The notes: generated by a model from the sequence alone, not told the origin. Shown: positions 8,995-18,487, counted from the stretch's first letter. The stretch is 64,000 bases of DNA from Alteromonas lipotrueae (GCF_019249215.1 NZ_JAESDI010000002.1:248001-312000), one strand, 5' to 3'. Program-made: numbers and translations.

Positions 8995-9543
8995 TCAATT
9001 TTTTATTAGGCGAGTTACGCCCCAATATCCGTTATTTTTTTCCGTTATTTCCCAGCCTTTTTTAGCGAGAAAAACGCGAATATAACGATTACTCATACCA
9101 TGTCCAAACACAACGATATGAGAATGTTTTTCTGCTTTCTTTTCGAGCTCATTTGCAGCTTTACACACCCGTTTTTTAGCTTCAACAAAAGACTCAAACC
9201 GCCCTGCTTTACCACAAAACCACATTAACCTGTTCAGTAAAACCCAATGCCACGCCTTTAATCTTAGCGGTAACCTGTAATAAGGAATATCCATTTCTTT
9301 TAACTCTGGAATCACATCCACTGCGGGCTTGCCCATATAATAGTTCGCTGAAAGCTGCGCTCTTTTAAGCGGGCTAGCAATGACGTGATGCGTAGAAAAA
9401 TGGCGCTTTTCATCTGGATAATAGGCATTGTCTAAAGGTGACTGATTGTATTGGCGTACCCAATTGGTAAATTCACCCGCACTTAATTTATTATTGTGAG
9501 CAGACAACGGCTTTCCGTGCCGAATTAGAATTATTTCCTTCAT
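8995..9543 (-). CDS. Histidine phosphatase family protein
   Basis: A 182-aa member of the phosphoglycerate-mutase-like histidine phosphatase superfamily. The start is the ATG at 9543 (MKEIILIRHGKP), backed by a strong GAGGA site 7-8 nt upstream; an open frame extends 25 codons further but lacks this signal. The catalytic RHG motif is at 8-10, a second conserved arginine is in SPLKRAQ, and a late histidine lies in VFGHGMSN. The protein lacks a signal peptide, so it is cytoplasmic. Substrate cannot be told from sequence; the family includes SixA-like, CobC-like and sugar-phosphate enzymes. It stands alone, between the glpD terminator and the msh operon. Confidence 0.8.
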   Translation of the reverse strand: MKEIILIRHGKPLSAHNNKLSAGEFTNWVRQYNQSPLDNAYYPDEKRHFSTHHVIASPLKRAQLSANYYMGKPAVDVIPELKEMDIPYYRLPLRLKAWHWVLLNRLMWFCGKAGRFESFVEAKKRVCKAANELEKKAEKHSHIVVFGHGMSNRYIRVFLAKKGWEITEKNNGYWGVTRLIKN

Positions 9544-9620
9544 TCTATCTTCCTCTTTCTTAATAACTTTAAAAACCAGTTGGCCAAATATATCGCCGTT
9601 TTTAAGCATCTTGAACATAA

Positions 9621-9658
9621 AAAAGCCCGCATTTTATCAACACAAAATGCGGGCTTTT
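9621..9658 (-). terminator. Rho-independent terminator of glpD
   Basis: A perfect 15-bp stem (AAAAGCCCGCATTTT at 9621-9635 with its complement at 9644-9658) around an 8-nt loop, 20 nt past the glpD stop. Read on the minus strand it ends in six Ts. The stem is symmetric, so it could also stop transcription from the other side. Confidence 0.9.
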
Positions 9659-9677
9659 AAGATTGTATAGTGAATAT

Positions 9678-11204
9678 CTACGCAGATTGCTGCATTTCGA
9701 CACTATTAGAAATACGGCTCGCAATGTAGCTTTGTAAGCTAACTTGCTCACTTTGACTCAACCGCAAACCATGTTTAGTACGGCGCCAAATGACGTCTTC
9801 AAGGGACATTGCCCACTCGTGGTTAATAAGGTAGTCAACTTCAGCTTGGTACATGTCGGCGCCAAAGTTCTCCCCCATGTTATCAAGACCGTTTTTGCCT
9901 TCAAGGAACTTAGTACACAGCATGCCGTATTGACGCGCATAGCGAACACCTACCGATTCAGGTAACCATGGGTAATCTTTTTGTAGCTGTTTAACCAAAT
10001 CTGTTTTATTAGTAAAAGCGCCACCTGGAAGTGGTACATCTTTGGTCCAGGCTTTGCCTGCCTTTGGAAACAAACTAGTTAGCTTATCTACCGCATGCTC
10101 GGCCAGTTTCCTATAGGTAGTAATTTTTCCACCGAAAATATTAAGCAATATTGGCGAAGACTCAGAGCCGCTTAGCTCTACTTTGTAATCGCGAGTTAGC
10201 TCTTGCGCAGACGCATTTTTTTCTTCAAGCAACGGGCGAACGCCACTGTAACTATGAACAATATCGCTTTCGTCGACTTTCGTTTTGAAGTATGTATTAA
10301 CAACATCAATAAGATATTCAGTTTCAGCTTCAGAAATAGCGACTTGCGATGGCTCACCAACATAATTCTCATCGGTAGTGCCAACGAGGGAAAAGTCGTC
10401 TTCATAAGGAATAACGAAAACAATACGGCCATCTTTATTTTGAAGAATATAAGCCTCATCGGTGCCGTAAAGTTTAGGCACAATAAAGTGACTGCCCTTC
10501 ACCATACGCATTGCATTCGGATTTTTGGTGTCGGCAAGTCTATCAAGAAAAGAAACAGCCCATGGGCCGGCAGCATTAACCACAGCCTTCGCATTAATTG
10601 TAAACGTTTTCCCTAATGAGTCTTTTAAAGTGGCTTTCCATAACTTATCTTGTTTTTCTGCACTAACACATTCAGTTCGGGTATAAATGCTAGCGCCTTG
10701 ATCTTGCGCCGCTAATGCATTCAATACCACTAAACGAGCATCGTCTACCCAACCATCCGAATATTCAAAACACGTTGTAATATCATTAACCAAGGGGCTT
10801 GTAGGCGACGTAGATATTTTCTTCGAGCGTGGTAATACATTACGCTTAGCTAACGAATCGTATAAGAACAAGCCGATACGAATCATCCATGCCGGACGAA
10901 GATGTTTTTGATGGGGTAAACGAAAACGCAAAGGCCACATAATATGTGGGGCTTTTTCTAATAGCACTTCACGCTCTGCGAGTGCTTCTTTTACAAGACG
11001 GAACTCATAGTGCTCTAAATAGCGTAAACCACCGTGAATTAATTTACTGCTAGATGAAGACGTTGCACCTGCAAGATCGCCTTTTTCACATAATGCTACC
11101 GAAAGTCCGCGACCGGCCGCATCTAATGCAACTCCGGCACCATTTACACCGCCGCCAACCACTAATACGTCAACGGTTTGTGTACTATTTGTATTCTGTG
11201 TCAT
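9678..11204 (-). CDS. glpD: Aerobic glycerol-3-phosphate dehydrogenase GlpD
   Basis: An FAD-dependent, membrane-associated dehydrogenase that oxidises sn-glycerol 3-phosphate to dihydroxyacetone phosphate and passes electrons to quinone. The start is taken at the ATG at 11204 (MTQNTNSTQTVDVLVVGGG), with AAGGGG 7 nt upstream; the frame is open 20 codons further. The dinucleotide-binding motif GGGVNGAG is at about 17-24, and the family signatures SSSSSKLIHGGLRYLEHYEF and GGKITTYRKLAEH are present. The length of 508 aa is normal for GlpD. It is transcribed away from two tandem operator-like decamers at 11275-11294, so repression by the adjacent GlpR is likely. Confidence 0.97.
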   Translation of the reverse strand: MTQNTNSTQTVDVLVVGGGVNGAGVALDAAGRGLSVALCEKGDLAGATSSSSSKLIHGGLRYLEHYEFRLVKEALAEREVLLEKAPHIMWPLRFRLPHQKHLRPAWMIRIGLFLYDSLAKRNVLPRSKKISTSPTSPLVNDITTCFEYSDGWVDDARLVVLNALAAQDQGASIYTRTECVSAEKQDKLWKATLKDSLGKTFTINAKAVVNAAGPWAVSFLDRLADTKNPNAMRMVKGSHFIVPKLYGTDEAYILQNKDGRIVFVIPYEDDFSLVGTTDENYVGEPSQVAISEAETEYLIDVVNTYFKTKVDESDIVHSYSGVRPLLEEKNASAQELTRDYKVELSGSESSPILLNIFGGKITTYRKLAEHAVDKLTSLFPKAGKAWTKDVPLPGGAFTNKTDLVKQLQKDYPWLPESVGVRYARQYGMLCTKFLEGKNGLDNMGENFGADMYQAEVDYLINHEWAMSLEDVIWRRTKHGLRLSQSEQVSLQSYIASRISNSVEMQQSA

Positions 11205-11274
11205 GTTCTTGCCCCTTTCGGCATCACTAGCATGCTGGCTATTTGACAACCAAAAAGAAAACATGTCAACACAA

Positions 11275-11294
11275 AACGAACATTAACGAACATT
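11275..11294. promoter_or_regulatory. Tandem decamer, probable GlpR operator of glpD
   Basis: Two exact, abutting copies of AACGAACATT (11275-11284 and 11285-11294), 71-90 bp upstream of the glpD start. On the glpD sense strand each reads AATGTTCGTT, which matches half of the Escherichia coli GlpR operator type (ATGTTCG/CGAACAT). The same decamer recurs once in front of glpK at 12361-12370. That the DeoR-family protein encoded next door binds here is inference. Confidence 0.65.
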
Positions 11295-11527
11295 GATGTG
11301 CAATTTTAACTTACGTTATTGAAGTGCTTTCATACAAAAACATCTCTTTATGGAATTATCTTTTCGCAGATGATCGGTTGTAATCATATAGACATAAGCT
11401 TACTTATCCGAAGCAGTGAATACGTAACTAACAAGGAAGTTAGCCTTTGTTACAGTGCTAAGTTTAGTGCCGAGATGTGCAGGTAGGTGTTAGACCGTCA
11501 GTTAGTACAATGGAGCAAGTTGTGCGC
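11295..11527. other. Gene-free gap between glpR and the glpD operator
   Basis: This AT-rich stretch lies between the glpR stop and the tandem operator of glpD, and should hold the distal part of the glpD promoter and the end of the glpR transcript. I see no convincing gene, hairpin terminator or repeat in it. Confidence 0.5.
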
Positions 11528-12286
11528 TTACGCCTTAATGAAACTAATGTTGTTTTCGTCAATAATTTTTTGAATAGCGGGAGGGGGAGTTTGCTCGCAT
11601 ACCAGGCAATCTACCTGAGAGATATGCCCTTGTTCGACCATGGCTCTGCGCTCAAACTTACTATAGTCTGCCGCAAGAATGACGTGTTGGGTATGTTCCA
11701 ATATCGCTTGCGATACCTTTACTTCTCTAAAGTCAAAATCGAGCAATGCACCATCGGCGCTAATACCACTTATCCCTATAATGCCGTAATCCATTCGAAA
11801 TTGACTGATGAAGTCGCAGGTTGCTTCCCCAATGATACCGCCATCTCGGTAACGCACTTCGCCTGCGGCGATAATAACCGAGAAGTCTTCTTTGGCAGAA
11901 AGAATAGTCGCGACATGAATGTTATTCGTTACCACGTGCAAGTTTTTATGATTAAGCAACTTGCTTGCGATCATCTCGGTGGTAGTGCCAATATTTATAA
12001 ATAAAGAAGCCCCGTCGGGGATCATGCTAGCCACTGCCTCAGCGATTCTTTCTTTTACTTCGCTGTTTTGTGTTTTGCGTTCTTGATAAGGGGTATTTTC
12101 CCAACTTCGATTGAGCCCAGCACCACCATGGTATCGACTAACAATACCGGCCTCGGCGAGCTGGTTAAGATCGCGGCGAATAGTTTGGGGGGTAACGTCA
12201 CAGCGAGTGACCAAGTCGTCAATAGACATGAAGCCATTTTGTTTGATAAAGCTAACAATTTTTTCGTGTCTTTGCGTTTGGTTCAT
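11528..12286 (-). CDS. glpR: Glycerol-3-phosphate regulon repressor GlpR (DeoR family)
   Basis: A 252-aa DeoR-family transcription regulator. The N-terminal winged helix-turn-helix is at about 6-60 (QRHEKIVSFIKQNGFMS, then the recognition helix TPQTIRRDLNQLAEAG). The C-terminal DeoR sensor domain carries the phosphosugar-site motif INIGTTTEMIA. The ATG at 12286 is preceded by AAGGA. Its position between glpD and a divergent glpK, with shared decamers at both promoters, supports GlpR rather than a sugar-specific DeoR protein. Glycerol 3-phosphate is the expected inducer. Confidence 0.9.
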   Translation of the reverse strand: MNQTQRHEKIVSFIKQNGFMSIDDLVTRCDVTPQTIRRDLNQLAEAGIVSRYHGGAGLNRSWENTPYQERKTQNSEVKERIAEAVASMIPDGASLFINIGTTTEMIASKLLNHKNLHVVTNNIHVATILSAKEDFSVIIAAGEVRYRDGGIIGEATCDFISQFRMDYGIIGISGISADGALLDFDFREVKVSQAILEHTQHVILAADYSKFERRAMVEQGHISQVDCLVCEQTPPPAIQKIIDENNISFIKA

Positions 12287-12350
12287 TGGGTGATTCCTTG
12301 TGGCGATTTAGCCATTATACGTGGTTCACCTTTGCCTGCCTATGGCAATT

Positions 12351-12380
12351 CGAACACCCAAATGTTCGTTTTCGAAAATA
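12351..12380. promoter_or_regulatory. Probable GlpR-binding region between glpR and glpK
   Basis: The segment holds CGAACA (12351-12356) facing TGTTCG (12363-12368) with a 6-nt spacer, and the decamer AATGTTCGTT (12361-12370) identical to the repeat units ahead of glpD. It lies 64-93 bp upstream of the glpK start and 65 bp upstream of glpR, so one site could control both divergent genes. Assignment to GlpR is inference from sequence identity with the glpD site. Confidence 0.6.
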
Positions 12381-12443
12381 TAGCATTGTTAAACAGGTGT
12401 AAATGGTGCAAACTCTTAGCAAATTATGTTCAGGAGACGTGTC

Positions 12444-13928
12444 ATGGGCCAATACATTCTTGCCATAGACCAAGGAACCACGAGTTCACGTAGCATTATC
12501 TTTGCGCCAGACGGCGCCATTGTAGCCGTTGCGCAACAAGAGTTTTCTCAGAAATACCCTCAAGATGGATGGGTTGAGCATGATCCTGAAGAAATTTGGG
12601 AAAGCGTAACCACCACCATGAAGCAGGTGTTTGATAAGTGCTCGTTATCACCTGAAGATATCGCTACGGTTGGCATCACTAACCAACGCGAAACCACATT
12701 GGTTTGGAACAAAGACACAGGAAAGCCCGTGTACCCAGCCATTGTATGGCAAGACAGACGTACCGCTCAGCAATGTCGAGAGCTCGATGACGATGAAAGT
12801 TTGGTGGCGCATATCACAGAATCCACAGGTTTGTTGCTAGACCCTTATTTTTCAGCCTCTAAATTGGCGTGGATCTTAGATAATGTAGAGGGTGCTAGAG
12901 AACAAGCCGAAGCAGGCGAGCTTCTTTTTGGTACGGTGGACACCTTCTTAATTTGGCGTTTAACCAATGGCGAATCACATAAAACCGATGCCACGAATGC
13001 TTCACGCACCATGCTGTTCGATATTAATGAACAATGCTGGAACGAGCGATTACTCAGCACTTTTAATATACCCAAAACAATGCTTCCTGAAGTCATGGAT
13101 TGCGCTGATGAATTCGGGACTATTAGTCAAGATATTATTGGTCAAGCTATTCCAATTCAAGGCGTTGCGGGCGATCAACAAGCTGCATTAGTAGGCCAAG
13201 CTTGCTTCGAAAAAGGCATGGCAAAGAGTACTTATGGTACGGGTTGCTTCATGATTTTGAATACAGGCGACAAGCCTCTTCAATCTAAGAACCGCCTACT
13301 AACTACGGTAGGCTATCGTTTAAGCGGGAAAACCACATACGCCTTAGAAGGCAGCATCTTCATGGCAGGCGCTACCGTACAATGGTTACGAGATGGCTTG
13401 AAGCTGATTGACGATGCTTCCGAAACCGAAGCCTTGGCGCAAAGAGCACGACAAGATAATGGTGTTTTCCTTGTTCCAGCATTTACCGGATTAGGTGCAC
13501 CTTATTGGGATCCCGATGCACGAGGCGCAATTTTAGGCCTAACTCGAGACACCGGTATTAGCGAAATTGTTGCCGCGGGTTTGCAATCGGTATGCTATCA
13601 AACCAAAGACTTACAAAAGGCCATGGAAAGTGATGGTGCACGGCCAACAACTATCCGCGTAGACGGCGGGATGTCTCGAAACGATTGGGTAATGGGCTTC
13701 TTGTCTGATGTATTAGGCGCCGAAGTTGAACGCCCTGAAATTACCGAAACCACCGCGCTTGGCGCCGCATTCCTTGCTGGCCTTCAAGCTGGCATATTTT
13801 CGTCGGTAGATTCCCTTACCGAGTGCTGGAAAAGTGACAGTATTTTCACTCCTCGGCTTTCAAAAGAAGAGCGTGACAAGGCCTATGACGGTTGGAAAAA
13901 CGCCGTTGCTCGCATTCGCTGCAGTTAA
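12444..13928 (+). CDS. glpK: Glycerol kinase GlpK
   Basis: Phosphorylates glycerol with ATP to sn-glycerol 3-phosphate, the substrate of GlpD. A FGGY-family kinase of 494 aa. The start is the ATG at 12444 ([17 protein letters not shown]), with AGGAG 7 nt upstream; an in-frame ATG six codons earlier lacks such a site. Family signatures are the N-terminal phosphate loop DQGTTSSR, the central [16 protein letters not shown], and [12 protein letters not shown] near residues 265-276. It is divergent from glpR and followed by a hairpin terminator. No glpF glycerol channel gene is next to it, unlike the usual glpFK arrangement. Confidence 0.97.
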   Translation: MGQYILAIDQGTTSSRSIIFAPDGAIVAVAQQEFSQKYPQDGWVEHDPEEIWESVTTTMKQVFDKCSLSPEDIATVGITNQRETTLVWNKDTGKPVYPAIVWQDRRTAQQCRELDDDESLVAHITESTGLLLDPYFSASKLAWILDNVEGAREQAEAGELLFGTVDTFLIWRLTNGESHKTDATNASRTMLFDINEQCWNERLLSTFNIPKTMLPEVMDCADEFGTISQDIIGQAIPIQGVAGDQQAALVGQACFEKGMAKSTYGTGCFMILNTGDKPLQSKNRLLTTVGYRLSGKTTYALEGSIFMAGATVQWLRDGLKLIDDASETEALAQRARQDNGVFLVPAFTGLGAPYWDPDARGAILGLTRDTGISEIVAAGLQSVCYQTKDLQKAMESDGARPTTIRVDGGMSRNDWVMGFLSDVLGAEVERPEITETTALGAAFLAGLQAGIFSSVDSLTECWKSDSIFTPRLSKEERDKAYDGWKNAVARIRCS

Positions 13929-13947
13929 TTTACTCCTCCCTTATATG

Positions 13948-13970
13948 GCGCGGTAATAAACCGCGCTTTT
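13948..13970 (+). terminator. Rho-independent terminator of glpK
   Basis: A 7-bp GC-rich stem, GCGCGGT (13948-13954) with ACCGCGC (13960-13966), a 5-nt loop and a TTTT tail, 20 nt after the glpK stop. Confidence 0.85.
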
Positions 13971-13992
13971 AATATAAAAAAATATTTTTATA

Positions 13993-14010
13993 ACATTGTC
14001 ATTACAATGT
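13993..14010. promoter_or_regulatory. Small inverted repeat upstream of the TonB receptor
   Basis: ACATTGT (13993-13999) faces ACAATGT (14004-14010) with a 4-nt spacer, in an AT-rich stretch about 210-230 bp upstream of the receptor gene. It could be an operator or a short hairpin. No matching copy was noticed elsewhere in the window, so no regulator is proposed. Confidence 0.3.
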
Positions 14011-14027
14011 AAATTTGTGTTACTATC

Positions 14028-14066
14028 AAAAATTAAGGAAAACGTTTACCTTTTTCCTTAATTTTT
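14028..14066. promoter_or_regulatory. 39-bp perfect inverted repeat enclosing a LacI-type operator core
   Basis: Two perfectly complementary 15-bp arms (14028-14042 and 14052-14066; left arm AAAAATTAAGGAAAA) flank a 9-nt centre. Across the inner part runs GGAAAACGTTTACC (14037-14050), one base away from the palindrome GGTAAACGTTTACC typical of LacI-family operators. It lies 155-193 bp upstream of the TonB receptor start. Related sequences occur ahead of the alpha-galactosidase (20852) and galT (42567). This could be operator, leader-RNA hairpin, or both. Confidence 0.55.
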
Positions 14067-14220
14067 AAAAGCCTTTAATTTCAATATCTTAATAAAAACA
14101 ATTAGAAATTTAGGTTACGCAATGTGTAAAAAGAATGTTAATAATCTTGATCCGAACATACTTATTACGCTATTTGTACGCTAACTAAGTAGAAAATAGC
14201 CTACTCACGGAGAAAACACA

Positions 14221-16965
14221 GTGACACATAAAATTAACACATCATTATTAGGCCCAATGGCGAAACGCTCACTACTAGGTGTAGCTATTGCTTCTGCCTT
14301 ACACGCCCCGTTGGTATTCGCTCAAGAAGAAGCGACACCTTCTGAAGAACAAGTTGAAGTTATTGAAGTTAAAGGTTTTACCAGCTCTCTAAAAGCATCA
14401 ATGTTAGATAAGAAAGCATCTGATGTTGTTTACGACGGTATTACAGCTGAAGATATTGGTAAATTTCCAGATCAAAACGTTGCAGAGTCGCTACAGCGCA
14501 TTACTGGTGTTGCTATCGATAGGAGTGGCGGTGAAGGACAATTCATTACAGTACGTGGTTTCGGCCCAGAATTTAACACCGTATTGGTAAATGGTCGTCA
14601 AATAGCTACTGAGAACCAAGGTCGAGCGTTCAGCTTCGACACGCTTCCTGCAGAATTAATTAGTGGTGCAAAGGTATACAAGAGCCCGCTAGCATCAATG
14701 CAAGAAGGTGGTATTGGTTCGACTGTTGAAGTTACCACTGCACGTCCTTTCGCATTTGATGGCTTTAAAGCCGTAGCAAGCGTTAAAGGCATGTATGAAG
14801 ACATTTCAGAGGAAACAACACCACAATTATCTGGCCTTGTTACCAATACCTTTATGGATGGCAAGCTTGGCGTTTTAGCTGCTGCTTCCTTCCAGCAACG
14901 TAAGCTTCAAACAAACATGTTGGAAACACGCTACTGGCGTCCAGGTGTTAGCATCACAGATCGTTCAGAACTGGATAACCCAGACTATGCCGATAGTTCA
15001 CAATACAATGGCGTTTACGTTCCACAGAACTTTGACCAAATTGTTGACTTGGTAGATCGTGAAAGAACATCTGGAAACTTAGTGGTTCAATATGCTCCGA
15101 ATGATGACATGACTCTTACGTTAGATGGTCTTTATTCTAAATTCGAGGTTGATTCAGATGCTCACAGTGTGGGTCACTGGTTTACTGATAGCAACTTAGA
15201 CAACATGACCTTCAACGAAAACGGCTCACTAACTAGCTTAGATAGCACATTAGTTGAAGGCGTCGGTGGTGCAACTGACTTTATCCGTCGTCGCTATGGT
15301 CGTGACGTTGAAATTCAGGCATTTGGCGCAAATTTTGAATGGTTAGTAAATGATAACCTAACTGCTGTTTTTGACCTTTCAACATCAACGGCAGAAGACA
15401 ACAGTGGTGGTGATAACTTCTTCACCGTTGTGGGTTACAACAATGCTTACAGTGTTGACTACTCTGGCACCACACCGACACTATCGGTAGATGGCGGCGC
15501 CGATGCACTTCAAACTCCGTCTTTAGGCCGCATGCACTACAATGAGCGTAACGGTTTTGATACTGAAGATACTATTTCAGAGTACCGCGCCGACTTTACG
15601 TGGGTACCTGATTCAGATAATGCCTTCTATAAGATGGACTTCGGTGTTTACTACCAAGATCGTGAAAAAGATAACACTCGTCGTTTCGCATCAGCCTGTA
15701 ACGTTTATTGTGGTTACAACTTCGATCTCCCAGATGAATTGCTAACTGTTTTCACTGCAGAGAACTACTTCGCTGGCGTACCTAACCAATGGTTAACGTA
15801 CGATCCTGAAGCTTTCTTTGATTATGCAAACTCCGACGCGGCTGCACAGCAAATTGCTGATGCAACAGGTTTATCGTTTGATGATGTTCGCGCGACACTA
15901 GATGCGACCAACATTGGCGACCCACAACCAAGCGCAGACTCGTACGTAGTAGGTGAAGAGCTTCTTAGTGTTTACACACAGTTCTACTTCCAAACAGAAA
16001 TTTCTGATTTACCTTTAGATATCAACTTTGGTTTCCGTTATACAGAAACTGATACTTCGGTAGATGGAACCATACAAGAAGTACAAGATCTTCAGCCTAT
16101 TCCGAACGATCCGTCAGATTACAATATTGTTTACGCTACCGATGTTGGTACGCCAATTAACGAAAAGAATAGCTACTCTTCGTTGTTGCCTAATGTAAAC
16201 GTTAAACTACAATTAACCGACGACTTATACCTACGTTACGCGTACTCAGAAACACTAACCCGCCCAATGATGGACGATTTAGTACCTGTATTTAACGTAA
16301 CAGTATCTCGTCCTGGTAACCTTCAAGCGCAAGCCGGTAATACTGAACTTCAGCCTTACCAAGCTACCAGCTGGGACGTGTCGTTAGAATGGTATTACGA
16401 TGACACTAGCTACTTCTCAGCAGCCGCTTTCAATAAAGAAGTGGAAGACTTTATATCTTCATCTACTGAAGAAGAATCTTTATTCTTAGACAGCGGAGAG
16501 TATGTATTTAGCGTACTTCGTCCACGCAACGGCGAAACGCTAAATGTAGAAGGTCTAGAGCTAGCATGGTTACATACGCTAGAAAATGGTTTCGGTATTC
16601 AAGCTAATGCCACCATCGTAAACTCAGACGCTGAATTCAGCTTACCGGGTTTAGGTAACTCTCAAAACATTACGCTTTTCTATGAAAAAGACGCGTTTCA
16701 AGCACGTGTTGCTTTGAACAACCGTGAAACTTTCATGCAAGAAGCAGTAAGTTCACTGGGTGGAACAGAGCCTCTTTTCACAGAGACTTATACCCAGGTA
16801 GATATGAGTGTTAGCTACGATGTTAACGAAACCGTTACGGTATTCTTCGAAGGTATCAATATCACAGAAGAAGAGTTAACCCGTCGTGGTCGCCTTTCTG
16901 AGCAGTTCGTTCAACAAGTGAATGATGGTGCTCGCTATGCGGTTGGTGTACGTGCTAACTTCTAA
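14221..16965 (+). CDS. TonB-dependent outer-membrane receptor, probably for a glycan
   Basis: A 914-aa TonB-dependent receptor that should import a ligand across the outer membrane using proton-motive force. The start is a GTG at 14221 with GGAG 8 nt upstream; a signal peptide (about residues 13-35, ending HAPLVFAQ) follows. A TonB-box-like segment VEVIEVKGF lies near 47-55. The plug domain is at about 60-170 (TAEDIGKFPDQNVAESLQRITGV, then VRGFGPEFNTVLVNGRQ). The rest is a 22-strand barrel ending in a terminal Phe (GVRANF). The KFPDQNVAESLQRI type is common in marine carbohydrate loci. The genes behind it (symporter, halogenase-like, SapC-like, GH36) point to an alpha-galactoside; the exact ligand is inference. 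Confidence 0.92.
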   Translation: MTHKINTSLLGPMAKRSLLGVAIASALHAPLVFAQEEATPSEEQVEVIEVKGFTSSLKASMLDKKASDVVYDGITAEDIGKFPDQNVAESLQRITGVAIDRSGGEGQFITVRGFGPEFNTVLVNGRQIATENQGRAFSFDTLPAELISGAKVYKSPLASMQEGGIGSTVEVTTARPFAFDGFKAVASVKGMYEDISEETTPQLSGLVTNTFMDGKLGVLAAASFQQRKLQTNMLETRYWRPGVSITDRSELDNPDYADSSQYNGVYVPQNFDQIVDLVDRERTSGNLVVQYAPNDDMTLTLDGLYSKFEVDSDAHSVGHWFTDSNLDNMTFNENGSLTSLDSTLVEGVGGATDFIRRRYGRDVEIQAFGANFEWLVNDNLTAVFDLSTSTAEDNSGGDNFFTVVGYNNAYSVDYSGTTPTLSVDGGADALQTPSLGRMHYNERNGFDTEDTISEYRADFTWVPDSDNAFYKMDFGVYYQDREKDNTRRFASACNVYCGYNFDLPDELLTVFTAENYFAGVPNQWLTYDPEAFFDYANSDAAAQQIADATGLSFDDVRATLDATNIGDPQPSADSYVVGEELLSVYTQFYFQTEISDLPLDINFGFRYTETDTSVDGTIQEVQDLQPIPNDPSDYNIVYATDVGTPINEKNSYSSLLPNVNVKLQLTDDLYLRYAYSETLTRPMMDDLVPVFNVTVSRPGNLQAQAGNTELQPYQATSWDVSLEWYYDDTSYFSAAAFNKEVEDFISSSTEEESLFLDSGEYVFSVLRPRNGETLNVEGLELAWLHTLENGFGIQANATIVNSDAEFSLPGLGNSQNITLFYEKDAFQARVALNNRETFMQEAVSSLGGTEPLFTETYTQVDMSVSYDVNETVTVFFEGINITEEELTRRGRLSEQFVQQVNDGARYAVGVRANF

Positions 16966-16980
16966 TTAAACCTAGAATGA

Positions 16981-17005
16981 AAGGGGGCTAACCGGCCCCC
17001 TTTTT
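16981..17005 (+). terminator. Hairpin terminator after the TonB receptor
   Basis: GGGGGC (16983-16988) pairs with GCCCCC (16995-17000) around a 6-nt loop, extended by flanking AA/TT, followed by TTTTT. It sits between the receptor and the symporter gene. Partial read-through would give high receptor and lower downstream expression. Confidence 0.85.
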
Positions 17006-17032
17006 GTTGTTTCTACTGCTGAGGAGTTTTTT

Positions 17033-18475
17033 GTGTCAGGCAGCTTAATCCAAATCATCGTTTTCTTCGTTATTACTGCGCTTATAGGCTTACTTACCTA
17101 TATTAAGTGCCGCGGACATGGACACAGTACGGCAAGTGAAACTAAAGAATATTTTCTAGCTGGCGGCGGTCTTACATGGATCTTTGTCGCGGGCTCTATT
17201 ACGTTAACTAATTTAAGTACCGACCAATTGGTGGGTATGAACGGTAACCAAATGGCGTTACTGGCGTGGTGGGAATTTGCCGCTGTTGTTGGTCTTATTA
17301 TTCTTGCACGTGTATTTCTTCCCGTTTATTACCATTACCAGTGTACAACTACGACCGAATTACTAGAAAAGCGATATAACAATAAGCATATTCGTGCGCT
17401 TATCGGCTTACTTTTCTTCTTAGGCAGTAGCCTTATTTTCATGCCTGCGGTTATTTATTCTGGCTCGTTATTCATGATAAATATGTTTAACTTAGATGTG
17501 CCTCTAATGTACGTGGCAACAGCCTTTGCCATTATTGGTGCCTTGTATGCCATATTCGGTGGTTTACGCGCAGTGGCAGTATCAGATACCTACTCGGGGG
17601 TGTTGTTGCTGGTTATGGCTATTGTGGTAGTGATATTAGCCATGGTGGCTATCGACTTTGATTTCTCGGGCATTCCCGCTGAGCGCCTAACGTTAATTGG
17701 CGATGCAGACTCACCGTTACCGTGGCAAACACTATTAACCGGTATGATCTTTATTCAAACGTTTTACTGGAGTACTAACCAAACCATTACACAACGTGCT
17801 ATGGCTGCACCCAATATTAAGGAAGCGCAAAAAGGGGTGTACGCAGCAGCTATCATTCGCTTTATTATTGTTCCTAGCATCATTGTTGTACCTGGCATTA
17901 TCTCATTCAAACTTTATGGCGACATAAACGATGCAGCCTACGGAACATTAGTAGGTGACGTACTTCCTGATTGGTTGTCGGGCGTATTCGCAGCTGCATT
18001 AGCGGCGGCGGTACTCACAACATATAACAGCAATCTAAACTCAGCCACGGCATTATACGTGTGCGATATACACGAAGCTTATGTGAACAAAAAGCCTGAA
18101 GTGGCCAAGTTAGGTGGAATTGTTACCGCAATTCTTACTGTAGTTTCACTGGTAATGGTGCCTATCTACGCGCAAGCCGAAAGTATCATTAACTTGTTAC
18201 AACAACTCTATGGTTTGCTTAGCATGCCTATACTTTCTATTTTTATAGTCGGCTTGTTGTTTAATAACGTTAACCCATATGCAGGCATTACTGCTGTTAT
18301 CTTTGGCGTGTTACTATATTCATTCTTTAGCTTCGTGCACGCCCCCTTTGGTTTGCATTATATTCACCTTATGTTGGTTACCTTAATTTGCTGTATTGGT
18401 GTAGCCTTGGGTGTAAATAAACTCGTATTTAGACAATCGGCGCAATGGCGCGGCAGATTGGTAGATGCAGACTAG
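17033..18475 (+). CDS. Sodium:solute symporter (SSS family), glycan cluster
   Basis: A 480-aa inner-membrane symporter of the SSS (SLC5) family, with about 13 hydrophobic helices. The start is a GTG at 17033 preceded by GAGGAG. Family features include the EYFLAGGGLTW segment near 37-47, and SITLTNLSTDQLVGMNG, which corresponds to the sodium-site helix 1 of vSGLT. It resembles the galactose symporter at 38 kb only at family level, so its substrate may differ, for example a disaccharide or methyl-galactoside. It lies 12 nt upstream of the halogenase-like gene, so the two are probably co-transcribed. Confidence 0.9.
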   Translation: MSGSLIQIIVFFVITALIGLLTYIKCRGHGHSTASETKEYFLAGGGLTWIFVAGSITLTNLSTDQLVGMNGNQMALLAWWEFAAVVGLIILARVFLPVYYHYQCTTTTELLEKRYNNKHIRALIGLLFFLGSSLIFMPAVIYSGSLFMINMFNLDVPLMYVATAFAIIGALYAIFGGLRAVAVSDTYSGVLLLVMAIVVVILAMVAIDFDFSGIPAERLTLIGDADSPLPWQTLLTGMIFIQTFYWSTNQTITQRAMAAPNIKEAQKGVYAAAIIRFIIVPSIIVVPGIISFKLYGDINDAAYGTLVGDVLPDWLSGVFAAALAAAVLTTYNSNLNSATALYVCDIHEAYVNKKPEVAKLGGIVTAILTVVSLVMVPIYAQAESIINLLQQLYGLLSMPILSIFIVGLLFNNVNPYAGITAVIFGVLLYSFFSFVHAPFGLHYIHLMLVTLICCIGVALGVNKLVFRQSAQWRGRLVDAD

Positions 18476-18487
18476 GTAGCGCAGCGT

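Noticed and set aside
9544..9618. N-terminal extension of the histidine phosphatase
   Set aside because: The extra 25 codons lack family character, abut the glpD terminator, and the internal ATG at 9543 has a strong GAGGA site.
10600..10613. GTAAACGTTTTCCC, similar to the LacI-type operator core
   Set aside because: It lies deep inside the glpD coding sequence and far from any promoter, so it is probably chance. It shows that the core alone is not decisive.
11477..12004. Plus-strand 175-codon open frame
   Set aside because: It is antisense to glpR, which has clear family motifs; the plus-strand product has no recognisable character and no ribosome site.
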